Positions 25,140 through 33,869 of a stretch of 64,000 bases of DNA are shown here, piece after piece; the stretch's first letter is position 1, and each line of letters begins with the position of its first letter. The DNA comes from Burkholderiales bacterium (GTDB lineage Bacteria; Pseudomonadota; Gammaproteobacteria; Burkholderiales; Burkholderiaceae_C): positions 1 through 64,000 of the forward strand of contig JACRAY010000024.1 in assembly GCA_016213325.1 (NCBI GenBank). Reading direction: 5' to 3'. A program made the translations under genes and the position numbers. The notes beneath the pieces were generated by a model. It saw nothing but the letters and a program-made list of their open reading frames with translations. It did no database searches and was not told the DNA's origin.

Positions 25140-26555
25140 ATGAACCATCGAAGATCCTTTCTCACTACGGCAGCGGTGACCGGCGCGGTCGCGGCTGCAG
25201 CTGTCTCCAGGTCGGCCCTGGCTGCTGTGCCGGAAGCTGCCACCCAGGCCGGGCCCGACACGGCGCCCCCGCTGGTTCCCCAGTCGGGGCGTCCATACCG
25301 ACCGGTCGTGACGCTCAACGGCTGGACCTTGCCATGGCGCATGAACGGTGGCGTCAAGGAGTTCCACCTGGTTGCCGAACCGGTCGTGCGCGAAATGACG
25401 CAGGGGTTCAAGGCGCACCTGTGGGGCTACAACGGGCAGTCGCCCGGTCCGACCATCGAAGTGGTCGAAGGCGACCGGGTGCGGGTGTTCGTGACCAACA
25501 AGTTGCCCGAGCACACCAGCATCCACTGGCACGGCCAGCGCCTGCCCAACGGGATGGATGGCGTGGGGGGGTTGACGCAGAAGCACATCCCGCCCGGCAA
25601 GACGTTCGTCTACGAGTTCGTCGCACGCAGGCCCGGCACGTTCATGTATCACCCGCACGCGGACGAGATGGTCCAGATGGCCATGGGAATGATGGGGTCC
25701 TGGGTCACGCACCCGAAGGCGCGCCATCCCCTTATCGACGAAGTGGACCGCGACTTCGTCTTCCTGCTCAGCGCGTTCGACATCGAGCCGGGGTCGTACA
25801 CGCCGAAGATCATGACCATGCTGGACTTCAACCTGTTCACGTTCAACAGCCGGGTCTTTCCAGGCATCGATTCGATGAACGTGCGCAAGGGCGACAGGGT
25901 CCGTATCCGCGTCGGCAACCTCAGCATGACGAACCACCCCATGCACCTGCACGGCCACGAGTTCCTGGTGACAGGCACGGACGGCGGCCCGACTCCGCGC
26001 AGCACGCGCTGGTACGAAGTCACGACCGACGTGGCGGTGGGGCAGATGCGGCAGATCGAGTTCGTCGCCGACGAGGAGGGCGACTGGGCGTTCCATTGCC
26101 ACAAGAGCCACCACACCATGAATGCCATGGGCCACGACGTGCCGACCATGATCGGCGTGGATCACCGCAAGGTCGTGAAGGAGATCACGAGCGTCATCCC
26201 GGACTACATGGTGATGGGCGAACGGGGGATGGCGGACATGGCGGAAATGGAGATGCCGCTGCCGGACAACACGGCGCCCATGATGGGCGGCACAGGCCCG
26301 TTCGGCTCGCTGGAGATGGGCGGCATGTTCACGGTGTTGAAGGTGCGCCGCGAGCAGAAGCCGGGCGACTACGGCGACCCTGGCTGGTACCGGCACCCCG
26401 AAGGGTCCGTCGCGTACGAATTCACCGGGAACCTGCCGCCACAACTGCGGTCGGACAGTGCCGGCAAGAGCGCTGCGCCGTCCCGCGGGCAGCCGAAGAA
26501 GGACGTGGAGGTCCGGATCCGGAAACCCGCGTCGGGCCACCAAGGCCATCATTGA
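25140..26555 (+). CDS. Multicopper oxidase (copper oxidase)
   Basis: A 471-aa exported protein with a Tat-like RRSFL signal at residues 4-8. The four copper-binding motifs are visible: HWH (129-131), HPH (171-173), HPMHLHGH (about 266-273) and HCHKSHH (about 320-326). It also has a Met-rich segment (MGERGMADMAEMEMPLP, then MMGG) of the kind that binds Cu(I) in CueO/CopA-type enzymes. The likely role is periplasmic oxidation of Cu(I) to less toxic Cu(II). It lies between the TolC-type and CusF-like genes, consistent with copper detoxification. Confidence 0.93.
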   Translation: MNHRRSFLTTAAVTGAVAAAAVSRSALAAVPEAATQAGPDTAPPLVPQSGRPYRPVVTLNGWTLPWRMNGGVKEFHLVAEPVVREMTQGFKAHLWGYNGQSPGPTIEVVEGDRVRVFVTNKLPEHTSIHWHGQRLPNGMDGVGGLTQKHIPPGKTFVYEFVARRPGTFMYHPHADEMVQMAMGMMGSWVTHPKARHPLIDEVDRDFVFLLSAFDIEPGSYTPKIMTMLDFNLFTFNSRVFPGIDSMNVRKGDRVRIRVGNLSMTNHPMHLHGHEFLVTGTDGGPTPRSTRWYEVTTDVAVGQMRQIEFVADEEGDWAFHCHKSHHTMNAMGHDVPTMIGVDHRKVVKEITSVIPDYMVMGERGMADMAEMEMPLPDNTAPMMGGTGPFGSLEMGGMFTVLKVRREQKPGDYGDPGWYRHPEGSVAYEFTGNLPPQLRSDSAGKSAAPSRGQPKKDVEVRIRKPASGHQGHH

Positions 26556-26569
26556 AAAGGAGAGTACGC

Positions 26570-26857
26570 ATGAGAGTCCTGGAACACATCCTGCTGGCCG
26601 CGCTGGTGGCTGCTTCCCCGGCCTACGCGGCCAGCCACATGGCCGACGGCGAGGTGCGCAAGATCGACAAGGAGGCGAAGAAGATCACCCTGAAGCACGG
26701 GCCGATCCGCAGCCTGGACATGCCGCCGATGACCATGGTCTTCCACGTCGCCAACGTGGCGCTCCTCGACAGGGTCAAGCCCGGCGACAAGGTGCAGTTT
26801 GCCGCGGCCAACGATGGAGGCAAGCTGACGGTGACCGCGATCGAACCGTCGAAGTAG
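26570..26857 (+). CDS. CusF-like periplasmic copper-binding protein
   Basis: A 95-aa protein with a signal peptide (residues 1-20) and the CusF beta-barrel. The CusF ligands align as H43, position 51, M54 and M56 (KHGPIRSLDMPPMTM). The Trp that caps Cu(I) in E. coli CusF is Met here (M51). It is the last gene of the copper operon, preceded by AAAAGGAGAG, and probably acts as a metallochaperone. Confidence 0.9.
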   Translation: MRVLEHILLAALVAASPAYAASHMADGEVRKIDKEAKKITLKHGPIRSLDMPPMTMVFHVANVALLDRVKPGDKVQFAAANDGGKLTVTAIEPSK

Positions 26858-26860
26858 GTG

Positions 26861-26915
26861 ATGACAGGAACGTAATGTGCTCGCTGCCCGAACTGACCGG
26901 CGATCTCAGCATACT
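26861..26915 (+). promoter_or_regulatory. Copper-type response-regulator box and -10 of the 96-aa gene
   Basis: ATGACA-GGAA-CGTAAT (26861-26876), then 33 bp, then CATACT (26910-26915). It is the second member of the three-site set. Confidence 0.62.
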
Positions 26916-26961
26916 TTCAAGTGTCAGGGTTCCCCTGATTCAAACTTGAAAGGAAGCCCAC

Positions 26962-27252
26962 ATGAAAAGTCTGATTGCCCTTGCCATCGCCGCTGTCTTC
27001 GGCACGTCCGCCTTCGCTGCCGGTCACCCGGCGGAGGCCCAGGTCTCCGGTAGCGAGGGGCCCAAGGCGAAGGCCGAGGCCAGGCACCTCGCGAAGAAGC
27101 ACGGGCTCAAGCCCATGCAGCAGCCCGAGGCGCAGGCACCGGGAAGCGTGAAGGCCCAGGCCAGGGCCGAAGAGATCCACCTGAAGAAGAAGCACGGAAA
27201 CGTGAATCCACCTTCGGAGGAGGCGCCGAAGAAGGATGCCTCGAGGTTGTAG
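26962..27252 (+). CDS. Small secreted protein with a two-fold repeat
   Basis: A 96-aa exported protein with a signal peptide (MKSLIALAIAAVFGTSAFA). The mature part has two related units, KAKAEARHLAKKHG and KAQARAEEIHLKKKHG, each with a conserved His and Lys-rich end. I know no named family. It is the only gene following the second ATGACA-N4-CGTMAT box, so it is probably induced with the copper genes. Its stop directly abuts that of the convergent histidine kinase gene. Confidence 0.72.
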   Translation: MKSLIALAIAAVFGTSAFAAGHPAEAQVSGSEGPKAKAEARHLAKKHGLKPMQQPEAQAPGSVKAQARAEEIHLKKKHGNVNPPSEEAPKKDASRL

Positions 27253-28647
27253 TCACTCCGGGCACGGGAAGCGCAGCCGGAACGTGGTCTGCGTGCCTGG
27301 CGCGCTCTCCACTTCCACGCTTCCGCCATGGGCTTGCATGATGGACTTGACGATGGCCAGCCCCAGGCCCGTACCGCCGTCGCTGCGTGCCCGGGCAGTG
27401 TCCACGCGATAGAAGCGGTCGAACAGCCTGGGCAGGTGCTCGGCAGGAATGCCTTCCCCGGAGTTGGTGACAGCCAGCCGTGCCTCGCCGGACCGCCGTT
27501 CCACACATACCCGGATGGCAGTGCCCGGCGTTGCGTGGCGCACGGCATTCGACAGCAGATTCGTGACAGCGCGCTCCACCAGCAGCTTGTCGGCGGCCAC
27601 CGTGGCTGCGCCGGCAACGGAGATGGAGATGCCCTTCTCTTCGGCCGGCAGCGCCAGGAACTCGGCCACGCGCCGGGCCTCTTCATGCAATGGGACCGGC
27701 TCGCGCTGCAACGCAGTGGCGCCGTCCTCCGCACGCGCCATGAACAGGATGTCGCTGGTCAGGCCCGAGAGCCGCTCCAGCTCCTCGATGTTGCCCTCGA
27801 GCACTTCACGCAGTTCCTGGGTGGAGCGCGACTGGCTCAACGCCACCTGGCTGCGGCCCATCAGGGTCGCAATGGGCGTGCGCATCTCGTGGGCGAGGTC
27901 TCCCGAGAACTCCAGCAGCCTGCCGTAGCCCTGGTCGATACGGTCCAGCATGCCGTTGAATTCCCTGGCGAGCTCGGACAGTTCCTCGGGGAGGTCGGCC
28001 GCCGACAGCCGCAGGTGCAGGGAACTGGCGCCGGTCGATGCGGCAAGGTGGTTGAACCGGTGCAGCGGCGCAAGGCCTGTCCGGGCCACCGCCCACGCGC
28101 CAACGGCGACCAGCACGAGAATCAGGGGCAGCCCGAGTGCGATGGCGCCCAGGTAGTGGCCGATCAGCACGTCGTCGTGCATGCGCGTGGTCGACAGGTA
28201 GTAGCGCACCTGCTGCCCGGAGGGGAAGCGGTAGGTGTTCCTGAGCGCGGACCACCGTTCGGCGGGATCGCGCCAGCTGAGGATGGATTCACCGTCCGGT
28301 TCTTCCCCGAGCACGGCGACGGACCGCGCAGCGGTCTGGGAGGACACCAGCAGCAGGCTGCTGCCGGCGACGTCCTGGAGCGCGAGGTGCAGCCCGTCAT
28401 GGCCGATCAGGATGTCGTCGAAGCGCTCGCGATGGGCGCCGATGTCGGCAGGGTTCGCCAACCCGGCCAGGACGTGCAGGATCTGTTGCCTGCGGCCTGT
28501 CAGTTCGTCCTCGATGCGGTCCTCGAGATGCACGATCACCGCCTCGTAGCCGAAGACGCCGGCCGCAACAGCCACGACCAGGCTGACCAGCGTGCTGGCC
28601 AGAGTGATCCGGGCCGCCAGCGACGATGCGAGGCGCCAACGCCTCAA
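27253..28647 (-). CDS. Sensor histidine kinase, CusS/CopS-like
   Basis: A 464-aa membrane kinase with two transmembrane helices (about residues 12-35 and 155-180) flanking a periplasmic sensor domain, then HAMP, HisKA (phosphoacceptor His in [13 protein letters not shown]) and HATPase ([26 protein letters not shown]). I place the start at a TTG (28647) that overlaps the response regulator stop as TTGA; upstream readings only extend into that gene. It pairs with the adjacent regulator and is likely a copper sensor given the cupredoxin gene in the operon. Confidence 0.9.
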   Translation of the reverse strand: MRRWRLASSLAARITLASTLVSLVVAVAAGVFGYEAVIVHLEDRIEDELTGRRQQILHVLAGLANPADIGAHRERFDDILIGHDGLHLALQDVAGSSLLLVSSQTAARSVAVLGEEPDGESILSWRDPAERWSALRNTYRFPSGQQVRYYLSTTRMHDDVLIGHYLGAIALGLPLILVLVAVGAWAVARTGLAPLHRFNHLAASTGASSLHLRLSAADLPEELSELAREFNGMLDRIDQGYGRLLEFSGDLAHEMRTPIATLMGRSQVALSQSRSTQELREVLEGNIEELERLSGLTSDILFMARAEDGATALQREPVPLHEEARRVAEFLALPAEEKGISISVAGAATVAADKLLVERAVTNLLSNAVRHATPGTAIRVCVERRSGEARLAVTNSGEGIPAEHLPRLFDRFYRVDTARARSDGGTGLGLAIVKSIMQAHGGSVEVESAPGTQTTFRLRFPCPE

Positions 28648-29321
28648 CCGCGCAGCTCCAGCACGTACCCGACGCCCCGGACGGTATGGATCAGCTTGAC
28701 TTCGAAAGGATCGTCGATCTTCGCGCGCAACCGCCGGATGGCGACCTCCACCACGTTCGTATCCGAATCGAAGTGAATGTCCCACACGAGCGATGCAATC
28801 TGTGTCCGCGACAGGACTTCGCCGGCTCGCTGCGCGAGCAGCGTCAGCAGCGCGAACTCCTTGGCCGTCAGGTCGATCCTCTGGCCCGCACGCGTCGCGC
28901 GGTGGCGGACGGGGTCGATCTCGAGATCCGCCACGCGCACAAACGGCTCCTTCGGTGAGCCGGCCTGTCCCCGCTTCAACAGCGCGCGGACCCTGGCCAG
29001 CAGCTCGGGAAACTGGAACGGCTTCACGAGGTAGTCGTCCGCGCCGAGGTCGAAGCCGCGGACCTTGTCGTCCGTCGCCCCGCGCGCGGTCAGCATCAGC
29101 ACCGGCACCTGACGCGACGTGCGCAAGGCCGACAGCACGGCGAAGCCGTCGATGCCGGGGAGCATGACGTCGAGGATGACGAGGTCGTGGTCGCCGTTGG
29201 CGGCGGCATGCAGGCCGTCCGTCCCGGTGTGCTGCACCTCCACTGCGTAGCCGCTCTCGGCGAGCCCCTGGCGGATGTACCCGGCCGCCTTCGGCTCGTC
29301 TTCGACTACCAGGATCTTCAT
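28644..29321 (-). CDS. OmpR-family response regulator, CusR/CopR-like
   Basis: The 225-aa protein has a receiver domain (D8-D9 pocket, phospho-acceptor D51 in ILDVMLPG, Lys in YLVKPF) and a C-terminal winged helix. It lies 16 bp after the cupredoxin gene and overlaps its kinase by 4 bp. It is the best candidate to bind the ATGACA-N4-CGTMAT boxes, one of which precedes this operon. Confidence 0.93.
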   Translation of the reverse strand: MKILVVEDEPKAAGYIRQGLAESGYAVEVQHTGTDGLHAAANGDHDLVILDVMLPGIDGFAVLSALRTSRQVPVLMLTARGATDDKVRGFDLGADDYLVKPFQFPELLARVRALLKRGQAGSPKEPFVRVADLEIDPVRHRATRAGQRIDLTAKEFALLTLLAQRAGEVLSRTQIASLVWDIHFDSDTNVVEVAIRRLRAKIDDPFEVKLIHTVRGVGYVLELRG

Positions 29322-29337
29322 CGCCTCACCGGCCGGC

Positions 29338-29862
29338 CTACTGCCGTGCCAGGGTTTCGGGTCTGACCTGGATGGTGCCCTTCATGCCGGCTTCGTAGTG
29401 CCCGGCGATGAGGCAGGCGAACTCGAACTCGCCGGGGCGGTTGAAGGTCCACACGATTTCGGCCGTCTTGCCGGGAGCCACGTGCGCCATGTAGGGTTCG
29501 TCGTGCTCCATGCCCGGGAACTTCTTCATCAGTTCTGCATGGGCGAGGTTTTCCTTCTTCGTGCCGATCACGAACTCGTGCATGACCTTGCCCGAGTTGT
29601 GCACGACGAAGCGGACCGTGTCGCCGAGCTTCACCTTGACGAATTCGGGGGTGAAGCGCATGGTGTCCTTCATGTCGTGCCTGACTGTCACCTTGACAGC
29701 CTTGGCGTCGCCGGCGACGCCCCAGTCCTTCTGCTCCTTCTTGACGGGGCCGGCCGGCGCCGGGGCATGGGCCTTGTCGGCGTGAGCCTGGGCGGCACCA
29801 GCAGCCAGCAGCAGGCTCGCGGCTGCCGTGGAGGCAAGGAAGCGTTGGACGAGCACGTTCAT
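29338..29862 (-). CDS. Plastocyanin-like cupredoxin
   Basis: A 174-aa exported blue-copper-type protein with a signal peptide (residues 1-27). Type 1 copper ligands are visible as H95 (VMHEF), C150, H155 and M160 ([13 protein letters not shown]). The region [12 protein letters not shown] after the signal may add metal sites. It is the first gene of an operon with the response regulator and kinase, an arrangement that links copper binding to sensing. The ATG at 29862 is preceded by AAAGGA. Confidence 0.92.
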   Translation of the reverse strand: MNVLVQRFLASTAAASLLLAAGAAQAHADKAHAPAPAGPVKKEQKDWGVAGDAKAVKVTVRHDMKDTMRFTPEFVKVKLGDTVRFVVHNSGKVMHEFVIGTKKENLAHAELMKKFPGMEHDEPYMAHVAPGKTAEIVWTFNRPGEFEFACLIAGHYEAGMKGTIQVRPETLARQ

Positions 29863-29901
29863 GGGCCAGGATCCTTTCGGGACAGAGTACTTGCTGGAAG
29901 C

Positions 29902-29956
29902 AGTGTAAGGGCCGGACGGCGACGCCACCTCGACGCGGACATGACAAATTCGTCAT
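29902..29956 (-). promoter_or_regulatory. Copper-type response-regulator box and -10 of the cupredoxin operon
   Basis: ATGACA-AATT-CGTCAT (29941-29956) is a near-perfect dyad. On the minus strand, 33 bp beyond it, lies TACACT (29907-29902). It is the third member of the set and lies between two head-to-head two-component operons, so it may act in both directions. Confidence 0.65.
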
Positions 29957-29992
29957 CATCGCGTTCCTCATGCATGAGGAGAATCGGACACC

Positions 29993-30682
29993 GTGAAGAT
30001 CCTCGTTGTGGAAGACGAACCCAAGCTGGCGGAGTACCTGCGCAAGGGCCTGGGCGGGGCCGGCTTCATCGTCGACGTCGCGCACAACGGCATCGATGGG
30101 CTGCACCTTGCCCTTGCCGTCGAGTATGACGCGGTCGTCCTCGACCGGATGCTGCCCGGCATCGACGGCCTGGGCTTCCTGGCGGCGCTGCGCTCGAGCA
30201 AGCCATCGCCGCCAGTGCTCATGTTGACTGCGCTCGGCAGCGTCGAGGACCGGGTGAGCGGGCTGCAAGGCGGCGCCGACGACTATCTGGTGAAACCTTT
30301 CGCATTCTCCGAACTGGTAGCGCGTGTGCAGGCGTTGATGCGCCGCAACCAGCCGCTCCAGGCCAAGGCCGAGGCGACGGTCTTGCGCCTGGCCGATCTC
30401 GAGGTCGACCTTGTGCGAAGGAAGGCGACCCGGTCAGGTCGGCGGCTCGACCTGACCGCCAAGGAGTTCACACTGCTGGCGCTGCTGCTGCGCCGCCAGG
30501 GCCAGGTCTTGTCGCGCGCCGAAATCGCCGAGCAGGTCTGGGACATGAACTTCGACAGCGACACGAATGTCATCGAAGTGGCTGTCCGGCGCCTGCGCGG
30601 GAAGCTGGATGCTTCGTTCGAACGGCCCCTGCTGCACACGGTGCGCGGCATGGGCTATGTACTGGAAGAGCGGGCGCAGTGA
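29993..30682 (+). CDS. OmpR-family response regulator (second system)
   Basis: A 229-aa receiver plus winged-helix regulator (D51 acceptor in VLDRMLPG, Lys in YLVKPF), closely related to the regulator at 28644. It starts at a GTG with GAGGAG upstream and overlaps the kinase gene (GTGA). It is head-to-head with the cupredoxin operon, 131 bp apart. The similarity of the two DNA-binding domains (DSDTNV.EVA.RRLR) suggests overlapping targets. Confidence 0.92.
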   Translation: MKILVVEDEPKLAEYLRKGLGGAGFIVDVAHNGIDGLHLALAVEYDAVVLDRMLPGIDGLGFLAALRSSKPSPPVLMLTALGSVEDRVSGLQGGADDYLVKPFAFSELVARVQALMRRNQPLQAKAEATVLRLADLEVDLVRRKATRSGRRLDLTAKEFTLLALLLRRQGQVLSRAEIAEQVWDMNFDSDTNVIEVAVRRLRGKLDASFERPLLHTVRGMGYVLEERAQ

Positions 30683-32013
30683 CCCCCGCCGGCAAGCGGC
30701 ACTCACTGGGCAGACGACTGTCCGCCTGGCTGGCCTGGCAGGCACTGGCCGGCCTCGCGCTGGTTTCCGTCGTGGTCTACGCAACCATCTTCCTGCACCT
30801 CGAGTCGCGCCAGGCGCAGACGCTGGCCAACAAGCGCTCCGTGGTTGCGCACCTGCTGGAAGAAGCCAGGAGCGACGGCGACCTGGCGGGCCTGAGGCAC
30901 CGCCTCGACGATTTTCTGGCAGGGCACGACGACCTGGTGCTCGCACTGCATGCCGCTGACGGCACGGCAATCTATGCCAGCGCGGCCACCCCTGCGGCCG
31001 CCCGCACGGGGACGGTGGAGTTCGCCGTACCGCCGCTGGCCGGCACAAAGGGGCCGGTGACCGCGAGCCTGTCGCTGCATACGCAGGCCGACGACACGCT
31101 GCTGAAGCACCTGGCAGCCGCCCTGGCCGTGTCGACCCTGGCGTGGGTTCTCGCCATGTCGACGGGTAGCTATCGCCTCGTGCGGCTCGGCCTGAAGCCC
31201 GTGCAGAAGCTGGTCGACCAGACGCAGGCCCTGGCGGCCGACCAGCTGGGCCGACGCCTGGATGGTTCGGGCCAGCCCGAAGAACTGCAGCCGCTGGTTG
31301 CGCAGTTCAACGACCTGCTCGACCGCGTCGAGCGTGCGCATGTCCAGCTCGAGGGATTCAATGCCGACGTGGCGCACGAACTGAACACGCCGCTGACCAC
31401 TCTCATCGCCAGCACGGAGCTGGCCCTGCGCGAAAGCGCCGACGCGTTCGACTTGCGCGAACTGCTCGCGTCGCAGCTCGAGGAACTGCGCCGCATGACG
31501 GCGATCGTGAGGGACATGCTGTTCCTGTCGCAGGCCGACCATGGCGCCCGTGCGCGCCGCGAGCCCGTGCCAAGCCTCGCCGCCGTCGCTGCCGACGTGA
31601 CCGCCTACCATGAGGCGGCGCTGGCCGACTCGGGTTTGCGCGTCGAGGTCCACGGTGACGTGGCGGGCCGCTTCGACGCGCCGCTGCTCAAGCGCGCCAT
31701 CTCCAACCTGCTCGGCAACGCCACCCGGTATGCCGACCGCGGCAGCGTCATCCGCATCGAGATCGGACCGGCCGGCCCGGGGCGGGCGCGGCTGGCCGTG
31801 ACCGATCGCGGGACACCGGTGCCGCCGGAACACCTGCCGCGCCTGTTCGACCGGTTCCACCGTGTCGAGGCGGCACGCCCCCATGCCGAAGCGCAGCACG
31901 GCCTGGGCCTGTCGATCGTCGCGGCGATCGCCAGGATGCACGGTGGCAGTGCCTTCGCCGAGAGTGGCAAGGAACTCACGACGGTGGGACTCATCGTGCG
32001 GCAGGACGGCTGA
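30679..32013 (+). CDS. Sensor histidine kinase (second system), atypical G1 box
   Basis: A 444-aa kinase with two transmembrane helices (about residues 18-38 and 148-170), HAMP, HisKA ([13 protein letters not shown]) and HATPase domains. The N-box [12 protein letters not shown] and G2 box HGLGLSIV are present, but the G1 box reads [11 protein letters not shown] where DxGxGIP is usual. ATP binding may therefore be altered. The GTG start overlaps the regulator stop by 4 bp. Confidence 0.9.
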   Translation: MTPAGKRHSLGRRLSAWLAWQALAGLALVSVVVYATIFLHLESRQAQTLANKRSVVAHLLEEARSDGDLAGLRHRLDDFLAGHDDLVLALHAADGTAIYASAATPAAARTGTVEFAVPPLAGTKGPVTASLSLHTQADDTLLKHLAAALAVSTLAWVLAMSTGSYRLVRLGLKPVQKLVDQTQALAADQLGRRLDGSGQPEELQPLVAQFNDLLDRVERAHVQLEGFNADVAHELNTPLTTLIASTELALRESADAFDLRELLASQLEELRRMTAIVRDMLFLSQADHGARARREPVPSLAAVAADVTAYHEAALADSGLRVEVHGDVAGRFDAPLLKRAISNLLGNATRYADRGSVIRIEIGPAGPGRARLAVTDRGTPVPPEHLPRLFDRFHRVEAARPHAEAQHGLGLSIVAAIARMHGGSAFAESGKELTTVGLIVRQDG

Positions 32014-32025
32014 ACCAGGGCGGGT

Positions 32026-32931
32026 TCACTCCTTCACCGCACCACCGGTGAGGACCTGGAGCCAGTTGCCCCCCAGGTCCTGGCTCACGAACACATTGCG
32101 CTTGAATGTCCCGATGGCCACTTCGGTGGGTCTCACGGGGTTGTGGGCGATGTGGGACACGGCGTCGTCGACCAGCGGCGGCAACACGATGTCGCTCGGC
32201 CACCGGTCTCCGCGCAGCGGAAGCTTCATCAGCCAGGCCTTGTCCGCGGCCCAGCCGCTGAACCACAGGTACTCGCCGTACGGATCGAAGCTGACCGCGA
32301 GCACGAAACCCGGATTCCCCAGCCGGGTGAACGTGGCGGCTCGGTCGCGCGAGAGATAGATGCCCGCATCGCTGGCCGCGGCGACCATGTCCGGATCGAG
32401 TGGGTGGGCGGCCAGCTGGTGGATCGGGCCGCCCAGACCCTGCGCCTCGGCGCGTTCCCAATGCGCACCGTCGTCCAGGGAGTAGTGGATGCCCCTCGAT
32501 TCCATCTTCGAATTCGGCTGGCGGTTGCCGACGTACAAGGCCCCGCCGCTGCGGCTCGCAGCCAGTGTGTGGAAGTCGGTTTCGCCGTGCAGCCCGAGCC
32601 GGCGCCACGTCCTGCCGCCGTCCGTGCTCTTGATCAGGCCCATCGGATCGGCGAGTCCGGAGCCGCGCGCCGGATGGCCGCTGCTATAGAGGGCATCGCG
32701 CGTTGCCGCCAGGCTCACGAAGTCGTGCGCCGGGCCGCCCACCATGGACCACCGTCCGCCGGCATAGACGGCCAGCCCACGGTGGGTGGGGATGAGCAAC
32801 TGCCGGCCGTTGGCGCTGAAGGCGAGGCCATGGGCATGCACGGCTACCACCAGCGGTGCTGCCAACGCCGGCCGCAGCACGAACAGCGCCAACACCAGCA
32901 GTGCGACAGCCGGGAGTCGACGCGTGTCCAT
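32026..32931 (-). CDS. F510_1955-type BNR/exo-alpha-sialidase-like protein
   Basis: A 301-aa exported protein with a signal peptide (about residues 1-25) and BNR/Asp-box-like repeats such as STDGGRTWRRLG, SLDDGAHWERA and SQDLGGNWLQV, as in beta-propellers. The family name implies glycosyl hydrolase but activity is unproven. It is convergent with the kinase gene (12 bp between stops). The ATG at 32931 begins the signal peptide. Association with copper genes is common, so a metal-linked role is possible but not shown. Confidence 0.8.
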   Translation of the reverse strand: MDTRRLPAVALLVLALFVLRPALAAPLVVAVHAHGLAFSANGRQLLIPTHRGLAVYAGGRWSMVGGPAHDFVSLAATRDALYSSGHPARGSGLADPMGLIKSTDGGRTWRRLGLHGETDFHTLAASRSGGALYVGNRQPNSKMESRGIHYSLDDGAHWERAEAQGLGGPIHQLAAHPLDPDMVAAASDAGIYLSRDRAATFTRLGNPGFVLAVSFDPYGEYLWFSGWAADKAWLMKLPLRGDRWPSDIVLPPLVDDAVSHIAHNPVRPTEVAIGTFKRNVFVSQDLGGNWLQVLTGGAVKE

Positions 32932-32944
32932 GGCACATCCTAGC

Positions 32945-32967
32945 CCGAACTTCGATTCAAAGTTCGG
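32945..32967. repeat. Inverted repeat upstream of the BNR gene
   Basis: CCGAACTT (32945-32952) and AAGTTCGG (32960-32967) form a perfect 8-bp dyad with a 7-bp centre, 13 bp upstream of the BNR gene ATG. It could be an operator or a 5' UTR hairpin. The rest of 32968-33114 shows nothing else I can assign. Confidence 0.5.
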
Positions 32968-33114
32968 CCTGGCTCGCAGCGTCCAACTGCGCGAGCGGCA
33001 GCCGGCGCAGAACATGACCGAAACGGTCGAAACCCGGCCGCGATGGAACTGGCAGCTTTGTCATCGGGCTGTCAACGGGAAGCAGGCGGTGACCTGCCGG
33101 TGGTGCCGTAGAGC

Positions 33115-33128
33115 CTGACGCAAGTCAA
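33115..33128 (+). promoter_or_regulatory. Crp/Fnr-like site upstream of the hemerythrin gene
   Basis: CTGACGCAAGTCAA is a one-mismatch version of TTGAC-N4-GTCAA. A weak -10 (CACACT, 33151-33156) begins 22 bp beyond it, close to the 23-bp spacing at the oxalate promoters. Hemerythrin genes are often under FNR-type control, so this fits. Confidence 0.45.
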
Positions 33129-33189
33129 GATTGCGTGGCGCGGGCAGTGCCACACTGACGCCACACCCACCTCGGAACGAGGAAGCACC

Positions 33190-33771
33190 ATGTCCACCCT
33201 GCACAGCCTCGAACCGGCCGCAGCCGGTCTGGATGCCGGAGCGCCGTTAGCGGACTTCTCCCGGTGCCACGACGAGTTCGTCACCCTGCTCGACATCTTC
33301 CTCGGCCTGCCCGGCATGGTGGCGACCGCCGCGCGGGCCCGCGCGCGGGCGTCGGACGTGCTCAAGATGTTCAGGCACGGCTTGCTGGCGCACCACGACG
33401 ACGAGGAGCGCGAACTGTTCCCGGCGGTCCTGGTGGCCGCGCTGCCCGGTGAAGAGGCCCGGCGGGCGCGTGACATGGTCGAGCAACTCGTGCGCGAGCA
33501 CCGCGAGATCGCGCTGTTGTGGAAGCGGCTCGAACCGTCGGTCGAGAGCGTGGCCAGGGGCTACCTGCCCGAGCTGGATGGGGCGCTGCTGAACGAGCTG
33601 GTGCAGCAGTTCAACGCGCACGTGCGGCTGGAAGAAGAGGATTTCCTGCCGTTCGCGCAGCAGGTGCTGGGCCGCCAGGGCGATGACATGGCTGCGCTCG
33701 GCATGGCGCTGCATCGACGGCATGAAGATGCCCAGACGTGGGCGACCGCGGTGATCTACGGCGCTTCCTGA
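33190..33771 (+). CDS. Hemerythrin HHE cation-binding domain protein
   Basis: The 193-aa cytosolic protein is a four-helix hemerythrin-type bundle. Candidate di-iron ligands are the His/Glu in FSRCHDEF, HHDDEERELFP, EHREIALLWKRLE and HVRLEEEDFLP. Proteins of this type bind O2 or NO, or protect iron-sulfur centres. GAGGAAG lies 6-12 bp before the ATG. A Crp/Fnr-like dyad precedes it. It stands alone between the BNR gene and the Ku operon. Confidence 0.88.
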   Translation: MSTLHSLEPAAAGLDAGAPLADFSRCHDEFVTLLDIFLGLPGMVATAARARARASDVLKMFRHGLLAHHDDEERELFPAVLVAALPGEEARRARDMVEQLVREHREIALLWKRLEPSVESVARGYLPELDGALLNELVQQFNAHVRLEEEDFLPFAQQVLGRQGDDMAALGMALHRRHEDAQTWATAVIYGAS

Positions 33772-33869
33772 CGCCAGCGCACCTGTCGCGGGAAACCCAC
33801 AAAATGTGACATCGCTCAGGCGATGCGGCCTACCATTGACCTCCCGCCGCTGCGCTGGAAGGTTTGCCC

